Below, in pieces: positions 1 through 7,392 of a DNA stretch of 9,183 nt. Source of the stretch: JAEZVV01 sp036652035 (lineage in GTDB: Bacteria > Pseudomonadota > Gammaproteobacteria > Burkholderiales > Burkholderiaceae_F); NCBI GenBank assembly GCA_036652035.1, contig JAVVWR010000084.1, positions 1-9,183 of the forward strand, read 5' to 3'. How positions within the stretch are numbered: the first letter of the stretch is position 1; each line of letters starts with the position of its first letter. The notes beneath the pieces are model-generated. The model searched no databases. It was given only the letters and a program-made list of their open reading frames with translations, and had not been told where the DNA came from. The position numbers and the translations under genes are program-made.

Positions 1-2421
1 CAGGCTCGCACCCGCGTAGTTGTTCGCGGCCGCCAGTTCCGCGTCGGTCACGCTGGACCCGACGCTGAACGTCGCAAACAGGCCCGTTCCCGAGCTATAG
101 CTACCCGACGACATGTTCGCGAACGTCGGCGCGTCGTTGACCGGGGTGATGTTGACCGACGTGACTTCGGTCACGCTGAGGGCTGGTTCATTGAACACCC
201 AGCTCAGGCTATCGACAGCCACCGGGGTCTCGCTCGCATTGGCGTAGGTGAGCGAGCGCAGCACGCGATTGACCCGGCTCTGGTCGGCTGTCGCCAAAAA
301 ATTCACGCTCAAAACTTTTTGGCTTTGCGCAAACGTTGCAATCTCGACCCCGGCATCGACGATCTTGCCGTTGCTCAGAGTCAAACTCTGGCTCGCGGCC
401 AGAGCAAAACGTGCGTCGCTGCTGCCACTGGTAACCGTCAGGTACGCGCCGCCGTAATTCGCGCCGGTGGCGCCGCGGTCAGGGTCGAAGATGGCGGCGT
501 TGGGGGCAATCACCACCGCATTGCCATTTTCGGTAAAGACCGGTGTCGGGCTGCTCGTCAGGGTGCTGGTCTTGACGGAATCGAAGTTCGGATCGACCTG
601 GCCGCCGTAGGTGATGCGACGCAGATAGGCGTTGCCATCGGTGCCCATGCCCACCACGGCGATCCGGTTGTCGGCCACGCCATCGGTCAGCTTGGGGTAG
701 AGCGCGAGCGACATCGCGAAGCGGTCGGCCCCAGGCAGCTCCAGAATGCCATCCCCATCGAAGCTCGTATCCAGGCTCATCACCGGGTCGTAGATGCCCA
801 GAATCAGATTCCGGCGTATCACCTGTGCAACGCCATCGGCGCGCGACCCGGCCAGCACCATCTTTTCGTCGCCATTGAGGGCTGCGGAGTTCACCCGCAA
901 ATCGCCCATCAAGGTCCATCCTCCCAGCGACACGCCATCTGTCGCGTGAAGTGGCACTGCGTAAGTCTTTGAATTGCCGCCACCGACATCGAACGAAAAC
1001 ATCGCCACCGACTTGCCATCACTGCGGATCAAGATGTTGGCTTCTTGCAAGTTGCCCCACACCACATCGCGGGGCAAGGCGCCCAACACACGGCTCGAAT
1101 TCCCCTCGAACACTGCGTCGCGTGTGCTATCGCTATTGACGACGTAGATCGCACCGATCCCCGCGTCAGTCGCGGCCACCACCACCCGCTCAGTCACCGG
1201 ATTAAAACTTGCCGAGCGCAGTTTCGAGGTCGACGGCAGCAAGGAACTCCAATAGGTACTGCCGCCACTGACGACAAAGCGTTCCACAAAACCATTGGTC
1301 CCCGCGCCATCGGTGCTGACCGCATACAGGTTGCCGCCATTGGCGATCAAGGCTGTCAATGCCGTCTGCTGAACCGAGACGTTGCTGCCGACCACGCTGC
1401 CATTGACCGACGAATACGTGCGCAAGGTGGCCTTGGCAGAGCCATTGAGGCCATTGATGCCGACCACGATATTGCCGTTGCCATCAATGACTAATTGACT
1501 GGCCCGCCCCTGGCTGTCACCGATCAGCAGGCTGCCACCGGTACCGAAGGTGGAATCGAGCGCGCCATCGGTTCGATAGCGGGTGAGCGTGCTGGTGGCT
1601 CCGGCCGCCGGGGTCCCGGAGTTGGTCAGAACCAGGACCGAGCCATCGGCCTGGACCACGGTCTTGACCACCGATCCGGCGTAATTGATGTTGACGCCCA
1701 AGTCGATCCGTCCATCGCCCGCCGCAAAGGTGGGTGGCAGCGCCAGCAGCCCTTGCCAGGACGGCGCTTGCAGCGTCGCCGTTTCGATCGGGCCGCGCTG
1801 GGCTTCCAGCACCCAGTTGCCGCCACGATCGGCCGCGCCGGTGGCGTCCAGGCTGGCGCTCACGTCGGCGCCACTCAACTCGGCCAGGGTGGCGACAAAA
1901 TCCGCGCCCGCCATGCCCGCCCCCAGCTCGCAGCCGTAGACCAGCAGGTCGGCGTCGTCGCTCAAGGCCGCGCGCCAGCTCTGCAGCTGGGCCGCCTGCG
2001 CCCGCAAGGTCGCGCCATCGACTTCGCCCGCGCCCAGCCACAGCGCGCCGGGTCGGCCGTGCGCCAACACATGAATCGCTGCCACGTCCTGGCGACCGGC
2101 GAGCGCCTGAGTGATCTGGGCCAGCCCCTCTTCGTCATCGCGCAGCCGATGAAATTCCAAGCCTTCGCGGCCGCCGCGCTGGCCCACCAGGCCCTCGAGC
2201 AGCGCTGCTGGATCGCTCACCCGGGCGTCGATGAAAACCAGTTCATGGCGCACCACGGCCGAGCTGGCCGTCACCGATTCCAGCTGGCGCACCTCGGCCG
2301 CGGGAGCCAGCGGATGAAGTTCGGCCGAATACAGAATGCGCAGATCGCACGCTTCAACCACGGCACGATCGGGCGCCGCGCGCCGCGTCAGCCGGTGTGC
2401 CAGACGATCGAACCACTTCAT
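1..2421 (-). CDS. Giant DUF4347 / Delta-60 / cadherin-like repeat protein, 5' part
   Basis: Open for 807 codons and running off the left edge; the C-terminus is not seen. The ATG at 2421 follows GGGGAGG by 5 bases. Residues 1-20 are basic with no hydrophobic signal-peptide core; DLRILYSAEL (26-35) resembles the LEPR-XLL motif near the N-terminus of many very large bacterial proteins. Residues about 59-225 match DUF4347: HELVFIDARV (59-68), IHVLAHG (116-122), LLVYGCELGAG (159-169), then a GADVSAS...TGA...GGNW block. Residues about 283-625 contain Delta-60-type repeats (LDSTFGTGG at 288-296, LDTSFDGDGI at 550-559, QVDPNFDS at 608-615), possibly a propeller-like domain. Residues about 628-767 form a domain ending NITPVNDAPTF, a hallmark of cadherin-like adhesin repeats, and a following one begins (VTDAEL, NNYAGASL). 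Probably a secreted or surface adhesin-type cargo of the upstream genes. Codon use is less GC-rich in the repeat part, common in such proteins. No internal stops. Confidence 0.88.
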   Translation of the reverse strand, partial: MKWFDRLAHRLTRRAAPDRAVVEACDLRILYSAELHPLAPAAEVRQLESVTASSAVVRHELVFIDARVSDPAALLEGLVGQRGGREGLEFHRLRDDEEGLAQITQALAGRQDVAAIHVLAHGRPGALWLGAGEVDGATLRAQAAQLQSWRAALSDDADLLVYGCELGAGMAGADFVATLAELSGADVSASLDATGAADRGGNWVLEAQRGPIETATLQAPSWQGLLALPPTFAAGDGRIDLGVNINYAGSVVKTVVQADGSVLVLTNSGTPAAGATSTLTRYRTDGALDSTFGTGGSLLIGDSQGRASQLVIDGNGNIVVGINGLNGSAKATLRTYSSVNGSVVGSNVSVQQTALTALIANGGNLYAVSTDGAGTNGFVERFVVSGGSTYWSSLLPSTSKLRSASFNPVTERVVVAATDAGIGAIYVVNSDSTRDAVFEGNSSRVLGALPRDVVWGNLQEANILIRSDGKSVAMFSFDVGGGNSKTYAVPLHATDGVSLGGWTLMGDLRVNSAALNGDEKMVLAGSRADGVAQVIRRNLILGIYDPVMSLDTSFDGDGILELPGADRFAMSLALYPKLTDGVADNRIAVVGMGTDGNAYLRRITYGGQVDPNFDSVKTSTLTSSPTPVFTENGNAVVIAPNAAIFDPDRGATGANYGGAYLTVTSGSSDARFALAASQSLTLSNGKIVDAGVEIATFAQSQKVLSVNFLATADQSRVNRVLRSLTYANASETPVAVDSLSWVFNEPALSVTEVTSVNITPVNDAPTFANMSSGSYSSGTGLFATFSVGSSVTDAELAAANNYAGASL

Positions 2422-2426
2422 GTCCG

Positions 2427-2433
2427 CCTCCCC
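2427..2433 (-). promoter_or_regulatory. Strong ribosome binding site of the DUF4347 gene
   Basis: Reads GGGGAGG on the minus strand, 5 bases before the ATG at 2421. It lies in the 17-base gap after the adaptor stop and fixes the start of the large repeat protein, which upstream in-frame codons would otherwise leave open. Confidence 0.75.
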
Positions 2434-2438
2434 GGGCC

Positions 2439-3308
2439 TCAGGACGCTTTATTAACCGCGGCGGCGGTCTTGAGCCCGAGATCGACCTTGCAGCGCAGTC
2501 CGGCTGGAATCTCGTGATTGGGATTGGCCAGTTCCAACCGCACCCGGAAGGTGTTGCTCGATGCGTCGATCACCCGATCGACTTGCTTGACGACCGCGCG
2601 GTGCTGGCCTTGCGCCACCAGTTCCGGCATCACCAGACCGTCCATGCCCGGACGCACCTGGCCGAAGAACTGCGCCGGCACCAGAACATCGACCCGCAGC
2701 ACGTCGATCGCGGCAAGTTTGAGGATGGGCTTGTCGTCGATGTGCTCGCCGGGCGACGCCAGGCGCTCGACCACCACGCCGGTGATGGGCGAGCGGATCG
2801 TGCGCAGGCCCAGCTGGGCCGCAGCGAGCTGACGCTCGCGCTGCGCCAGCGCGGTGCGCTCGACCGCCTGGTCAAAGCGCCCCGCTGCCATCTGCGCCTC
2901 GGTGCGCGCCTTGTCGAGGTAGGTCTCGGAGACGAATTTCTTCTCGTAAAGCTCTTGCGCTCGAACAAATTCCTGCAGCGCATTGCGGTGGGCCGAGCGC
3001 GCGGACTTGACCTCACCGCCCGCCTGAGCCTGCTCAACCGCCCGCGCCAGGGCCGCCTGCTCGACGTCGGCCTTGAGCTGGGCTAACGCCTGACCCCGCT
3101 GCACATAGTCGCCGCGCTCGACCCGCAAGGCTTCGATCACGCCGATCACCGGGCTGCCGACCGCCACGGTCTGCATCGGCTGGATCAGACAGTCGTGACG
3201 CAGCCCTTGCGCCTGGGCTGCCTCCCCTGGCACCAGACCCGCCACCAAGGCCAGCATCCAACCGCCAGCCACCCAAGGCTCGGCACGAACAATAGGGGCG
3301 AACCTCAT
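2439..3308 (-). CDS. Periplasmic adaptor subunit (membrane fusion protein)
   Basis: 289 residues. The N-terminus has a hydrophobic core (about 12-27, GGWMLALVAGLV) and a likely signal peptidase I site AQA|Q after residue 33. Unlike the other two adaptors here, it is therefore probably exported and not anchored by a retained helix. The mature part has a lipoyl half (VAVGSPVIGVIEALRVERGD, 48-67, then VQRGQALAQL), a long helical hairpin rich in Ala, Glu and Arg (about 81-165), the second lipoyl half (TIRSPITGVVVERLASPGEH, 170-189) and a beta-barrel (LRVDVLVPAQ at 204-213 to about 277). This layout matches RND/HlyD-type periplasmic adaptors. It has no pump partner in the window, so it more likely works with the M50 fusion and the GAF adaptor. 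The start is firm: ATG overlaps the SecA-like stop (ATGA) and lies 5 bases after AGGAGGT. The gene ends 17 bases before the cargo gene. Confidence 0.9.
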   Translation of the reverse strand: MRFAPIVRAEPWVAGGWMLALVAGLVPGEAAQAQGLRHDCLIQPMQTVAVGSPVIGVIEALRVERGDYVQRGQALAQLKADVEQAALARAVEQAQAGGEVKSARSAHRNALQEFVRAQELYEKKFVSETYLDKARTEAQMAAGRFDQAVERTALAQRERQLAAAQLGLRTIRSPITGVVVERLASPGEHIDDKPILKLAAIDVLRVDVLVPAQFFGQVRPGMDGLVMPELVAQGQHRAVVKQVDRVIDASSNTFRVRLELANPNHEIPAGLRCKVDLGLKTAAAVNKAS

Positions 3309-5254
3309 TCCACACCTCCTGCAAAACCATAGAGTTCGTCGTTGCGCGTCTGCTCGTTTAGCAAACGTCTGCGTTGTTCGCGGTCACACCGCTCGGCCCA
3401 GCGCTGCGTCAGTCCGACCACGGCGCGCGCCATGCCGGCGCCGCCGCGGCGGCGCAGCGCCGCTCCCGCCAGACGCAGGAAAAGGGGATGGGCGCGCAGC
3501 AAGGGCACCTCGTCGAGCGCAAGCCAGGCTTCGCCGCTGCCCGGGTCCCCCTGGCGGCCGCTGCGTCCGAGCAATTGGCGGTCGATCCGGCGCGCCGGGT
3601 TGCTCATGCAGATCAGCACGGCCAGCCCGCCGGCGTGGCGCGCTGCGGCGTCGAGACGAATATCGGTGCCGCGCCCGGCCATGTTGGTCGAGACCGTGAT
3701 GCGGCCGCTCGCGCCGGCACACGCCACGCGCGCCGCTTCTTGCGCCGACTGCTCGGCATTGAGCACCTGGTGGGCGAGGCCCGCCGCGGCCAAGCGCGCC
3801 GCGAGGCGCTGCGAAGCGCTCACGCTGTCGGTCGCCACCAGCACCGGGCGCTGCGCGCGGTGCAGAGCCACAACCCGCTCGATCACGGCCGCATCGCGCT
3901 CGGCGTGATGCGCAAACAAGCGCGTGCCCAGCCAGCGCCGTTGCATGGGCCGCGCCAACGCCACCCGCGTGACCGGCGTGAAGTAGGTCAAGCCCAGCTC
4001 CAGGCGGGCTTCGGCCAGCGTGCCGCTCATACCGCCCAAATGCAGATAACGCTCCAGAAAGCGCGGGTAGGTGATCTGCGCCACGGTGCTCAGGGCCGGG
4101 CTCAGCGGCAGGCCTTCCTTGATCTCGACCATGGCCTGGAGATCGCCCATCCAGCGCCGCCCTTCGGCCAGGCGCCCGGTCACCTCGTCAATCAGCACCA
4201 CCGCATTGGCCTGAACCGTGTATTGGCGGCCACGCTGATAGACGACCAGGGCGGCGAGCGCGGCCTCGACCAGTTCACGCATGCGCCGCGCGGGCCAGGC
4301 CTCGTAGGCCTCGACCTGTTGGCGACCGGACTCGGTCAACTGCACCACCCGCCCCTGCATCAGCAGGCGGTAGTCGCGCTCCCGCCGCAGGCCCAGGGCA
4401 ACGAAAAAGGCGTGCCGCGCGGCGGGTTCGTCGGCCGCCGCGGCGGCGCCCGACAGGATCAAGGGCGTGGTTGCCTCGTCGAGCAAAATGCTGTCGGCCT
4501 CGTCCAGGATGCCAAAGCACAACCACGGCAGCACCGGCGCGGCGCCACTCCCCCCGACACAGGCCGCCAAGCGAGCCTGACGGGGATCGCGTGCGGCCCC
4601 CAGACTCAGATGGTCACGCAGGTAATCAAAGGCCAGCTCGCGCGCCGCCACATGAACCACGTCGCGCTGGTAGACCGTCTGCCGCAGCTCGGGCGGGAAA
4701 GCCGCCAGCACGAAGCCGCAACGGAGTCCCAGAGCCTCATAAAAAATCTGCAACTGGGTCGCGTCACGCTCGGCCAGGTAGTCGTTGGCCGTCATCACAT
4801 GAACCGGGCGGCCCGCCAGAGCCGCCACCGCCGCGGCGAGCCCCGCCACCAGGGTCTTGCCCTCGCCCGTGGCCATCTCGGCCAGATGCCCGCGCAGAAT
4901 CAGCCGCGCCCCCAGGTACTGCGCGGGATAAGGCTGCAAGCCCAGCGTCCGCTGAAGCAGGGCGCCGGCCACACCCAGCGCGGCGAGCGCAGCGGCGCCG
5001 TCCAGACCTTCGGCGCGCAGCCGCCGGCGCAAGGCCGCCAGATGCACCACCAAGGCCTCGCCCGCCAGATCCTGCGCAACCCGGCCCGCCGCCTCGATCG
5101 CCGCCAGATCGGCGCCCGTCAGCTGCGCCGGACGGGCCTGTCCCCGCCACCACGCGAGCGCCGCCTCCCAGCCGCGCTGCCAGCGGTTCAGGCTGGGCGC
5201 GCGCCGCTGCGGGTATCGGGCCCAGGCCCAGCGCGGATCCAGAGTGGCGTTCAT
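3305..5254 (-). CDS. Short divergent SecA-like preprotein translocase ATPase
   Basis: 649 residues, against about 900 for E. coli SecA. Clear SecA signatures: Q-motif region YPAQYLGARLILRGHLAEM (109-127), Walker A MATGEGKT (127-134), ANDYLAERDA (156-165), Walker B and following ILDEADSILLDEATTPLILS (249-268), EVTGR (357-361), LGGMSGT (406-412), NMAGRGTDI (524-532) and RRIDRQLLGRSGRQGDPG (555-572). Both nucleotide-binding domains and most of the preprotein cross-linking domain appear present, so ATP hydrolysis is plausible. The protein stops about 77 residues after the last motif, near the start of the helical scaffold helix (QRWAERCDREQRRRLL, 617-632). The helical wing, the two-helix finger and the C-terminal zinc motif are absent. 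The conserved TERHES-type stretch before RRID is replaced by CMSNPA. The start overlaps the upstream stop (ATGA) with no clear Shine-Dalgarno; the stop overlaps the next start. It is an accessory SecA paralogue, probably serving the neighbouring cargo, not the housekeeping motor. Confidence 0.93.
   Translation of the reverse strand: MNATLDPRWAWARYPQRRAPSLNRWQRGWEAALAWWRGQARPAQLTGADLAAIEAAGRVAQDLAGEALVVHLAALRRRLRAEGLDGAAALAALGVAGALLQRTLGLQPYPAQYLGARLILRGHLAEMATGEGKTLVAGLAAAVAALAGRPVHVMTANDYLAERDATQLQIFYEALGLRCGFVLAAFPPELRQTVYQRDVVHVAARELAFDYLRDHLSLGAARDPRQARLAACVGGSGAAPVLPWLCFGILDEADSILLDEATTPLILSGAAAAADEPAARHAFFVALGLRRERDYRLLMQGRVVQLTESGRQQVEAYEAWPARRMRELVEAALAALVVYQRGRQYTVQANAVVLIDEVTGRLAEGRRWMGDLQAMVEIKEGLPLSPALSTVAQITYPRFLERYLHLGGMSGTLAEARLELGLTYFTPVTRVALARPMQRRWLGTRLFAHHAERDAAVIERVVALHRAQRPVLVATDSVSASQRLAARLAAAGLAHQVLNAEQSAQEAARVACAGASGRITVSTNMAGRGTDIRLDAAARHAGGLAVLICMSNPARRIDRQLLGRSGRQGDPGSGEAWLALDEVPLLRAHPLFLRLAGAALRRRGGAGMARAVVGLTQRWAERCDREQRRRLLNEQTRNDELYGFAGGVE
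3314..3320 (-). promoter_or_regulatory. Strong ribosome binding site of the periplasmic adaptor gene
   Basis: Reads AGGAGGT on the minus strand, a near-perfect Shine-Dalgarno, 5 bases before the ATG at 3308. It sits inside the 3' end of the SecA-like gene. Together with the ATGA overlap it decides the adaptor start. Confidence 0.8.
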
Positions 5255-7392
5255 TGGCCAAAGTGGCGCAAGAGCGCGCCGCGAATGAAAAGCCCGAGCT
5301 GCTCGGCCGCGCTCGCGCTGCCGTGATCAATTTCCACCAAGGCCCGCGCACCGATGTAGGCCCGGGTCTGGGGCGGCAGTTGAACATCGAGCGGGAAGCG
5401 TGCTGCGCGCGCCGTGCGGCCGCTCTTGTCGGCCGGATCGACCGCCAGACTGCCGCCGCCGGCATCGCCCAGGGCCGCGCTGGGCAGTTGCGTGGTCGCC
5501 GCGGGCGTGACCGGCGACAACTGGGCCGGCAGGCGTTGGCCGCCATAGACCAGACTCACGCTCACCTGTGGCTGGCCGGCACGCACCAGCGCGATATCTT
5601 CATTGCGCACCAGGGTGCGCACGATGGTCCCGCCGGGCGCCACGACGTAGGCCAGGATCTGGCCGCGCTCGATGTACTGCCCCAGCAGGTTGCGACGCGG
5701 ATCCAGGAAAACCTGGCCGGCGCGGGTCGCGCGCACGGTCAGATGCGCACGCTGCGAGTCAAGATCAAGGCGCCGCTCCTCGAGCGCGGCGATGCGCGCA
5801 GCCAGGGCTTCGGCACGCTGGGCGTCGGTCTCGAACAGCGCACGGCGCTCGATCGACAAGCCCTCAATCTCGCTCTCGACCCGAGCCAGCTCCCGCTCCA
5901 GCTCCACGTTCTCGAGCCGTGCAACCGGCGTGCCGGCGCTGATGGTCTGCCCGTCCTTGACCAGATAGTCCAGAAGGAATCCGTCGCTCGCCAAACGAAC
6001 CAGCGCATCTTCGGGCAGCCAGACCACGCCTTGCGACCAGGTTCGGTGCGGCAGCGGCGCGGCAAACAGCACCATGGCACTCACCGCCAGGGCGGCAGCG
6101 GCCAGACCGACCGCGCGCCCGCGCCGCGCGCTCAGCTCTGGCGCGCTCCACACCCAGTGCAAGGCCTTGAGCGCGGGACCGAGGAGCTGCACCCAAAGAC
6201 CGTAAGCCAGCAAGCCCAGCCCCACGGGCACGCTCCAGTGCGCCGCCCAGACCACCAACGCGGCCAGGATCAGCCCGCGATACAGCCACGAGGCCGGGGC
6301 GTAGATCGCGAGCCAGCGCGGCTCCGCCCGCCCCACGCCTTGCAGCTCGCTGGCTGGGATGGCAAACAGCCGCGACTTGATCCAGCCCTTCCACCACATC
6401 TGGCTGCGCGGCGCGAGATTGGGCAGATCCATCGCATCGCAGAAAACGTAATAGCCGTCGAACCGCAGCAAGGGATTGCCATTGACCAGCAGGCTCGACC
6501 CGGCGGCCATGATCACCAGCGCCAGTGCCAGGTCACGCAGCAAACCGGGCTCAAGCGCCGACCAGGCGATGAGCGCAAGACTGGCGACCACCAGTTCAAC
6601 CAGGATTCCGGCGCCGGCCACCAGCGCGCGGTCCGAGCGCGCGGCAAAACCGGTGCTGGCGGATGCGTTGACGTAGGGCACGGGGGTGAACATCAACAAG
6701 CTCAGACCCGCCTCGTTGACCTGTCCGCCGCGCGACTTGATCGCCAGGGCGTGCGCCAGCTCGTGCGCGGCCTTGAGCGGCGGATAGAGCAACCACATGA
6801 GCAGCAGCGAGCGGGGCGAATCCAGCTCGAGCGCCGCCGCGGCCAGCAAGGCCTGCGTCTGCAGCGCCGCCAGCACCACGCCCAGCCCGATCAGGACGAA
6901 CGCCACGCGCAGCGCCCCCGGGCGCAGGGCCCAGGCCAGATAGGGCAGCCAACGCGCGATGAAACGATCCGGATTCCACAGCGGCAGACGAATCGCGAGC
7001 GGATTGAGCGCGGCCTTGAGGCGGCGCTGCTGTTTGCGCTGGTGCGCGCGGATCACCGCCGCCGCATCCAGCGAGAGCTCTCCAGCCAGCAGATTGGCGG
7101 CCCAGGCCTTGGCCAAGAGCTCGATCGTTTCGGCTTGGGAAATCGCGTGGTCGCCGTCCTGCTCGAAACGCAACGCCCAGGTTTCGTCCAGGGTGCGCGT
7201 GCCGTCGAGTTCGCTCAGAAAGCGATAGGCCAGGCGGTTGAAGCGGTGAAATTCGCCACCGAGCGGATCGCCCAGGACCCACCAGTCGATGCCGCGCGCC
7301 GCCTGGTACGACACACTGATGCCTTCGCGCAGGCGCAGGCGCTGCCCCGCAACGCGGTACCAGTCAGGGCTCAGCAGAGGCTGGGGGCTCAT
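5251..7392 (-). CDS. PqqD-like / M50 metalloprotease / HlyD-like adaptor fusion
   Basis: 713 residues from the ATG at 7392, chosen because it overlaps the preceding stop as ATGA; an in-frame ATG at 7425 adds 11 residues inside the upstream gene. Residues about 12-105 resemble a PqqD-like winged helix (WWVLGDPLGGEFHRFNRLAY, then LDGTRTLDETW), the fold class of RiPP leader-recognition elements. Membrane segments follow from about 160 to 445. HELAH at 210-214 is the HExxH zinc motif of M50 site-2 proteases, and NGNPLLRFDGYY (304-315) supplies the later NxxPxxxxDG motif with Asp312 as third ligand, so the active site looks intact. After about 450 there is a HlyD-like part: lipoyl half (465-495), coiled coil (about 497-548), second half (551-585), barrel to the end. 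It probably sits in the inner membrane with the adaptor part in the periplasm. It could be a true protease that trims a substrate, or a scaffold using the M50 fold; the sequence does not decide. The stop overlaps the SecA-like gene (ATGA). Confidence 0.9.
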   Translation of the reverse strand: MSPQPLLSPDWYRVAGQRLRLREGISVSYQAARGIDWWVLGDPLGGEFHRFNRLAYRFLSELDGTRTLDETWALRFEQDGDHAISQAETIELLAKAWAANLLAGELSLDAAAVIRAHQRKQQRRLKAALNPLAIRLPLWNPDRFIARWLPYLAWALRPGALRVAFVLIGLGVVLAALQTQALLAAAALELDSPRSLLLMWLLYPPLKAAHELAHALAIKSRGGQVNEAGLSLLMFTPVPYVNASASTGFAARSDRALVAGAGILVELVVASLALIAWSALEPGLLRDLALALVIMAAGSSLLVNGNPLLRFDGYYVFCDAMDLPNLAPRSQMWWKGWIKSRLFAIPASELQGVGRAEPRWLAIYAPASWLYRGLILAALVVWAAHWSVPVGLGLLAYGLWVQLLGPALKALHWVWSAPELSARRGRAVGLAAAALAVSAMVLFAAPLPHRTWSQGVVWLPEDALVRLASDGFLLDYLVKDGQTISAGTPVARLENVELERELARVESEIEGLSIERRALFETDAQRAEALAARIAALEERRLDLDSQRAHLTVRATRAGQVFLDPRRNLLGQYIERGQILAYVVAPGGTIVRTLVRNEDIALVRAGQPQVSVSLVYGGQRLPAQLSPVTPAATTQLPSAALGDAGGGSLAVDPADKSGRTARAARFPLDVQLPPQTRAYIGARALVEIDHGSASAAEQLGLFIRGALLRHFGQ

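Noticed and set aside
296..321. A and T homopolymer runs inside the giant gene as a possible slippery or phase-variation site
   Set aside because: The runs are only 5-6 bases, the reading frame is intact through them, and the protein sequence on both sides is continuous with the same cadherin-like domain.
1517..2041. 174-codon minus-strand frame inside the giant gene
   Set aside because: It is in a different frame from the 807-codon reading frame that carries DUF4347 and the repeats, and its product is Arg/Gly-rich without motifs.
1495..2517. 340-codon open frame on the plus strand
   Set aside because: Antisense to the DUF4347 region, which has a clear domain and a strong ribosome binding site on the other strand.
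3305..5254. Housekeeping SecA
   Set aside because: It is too short, lacks the C-terminal domains and zinc motif, has altered conserved motifs and sits in a specialised operon.
3374..5326. 650-codon open frame on the plus strand
   Set aside because: Antisense to the SecA-like gene, with a low-complexity Arg/Gln/His-rich product and no recognisable domain.
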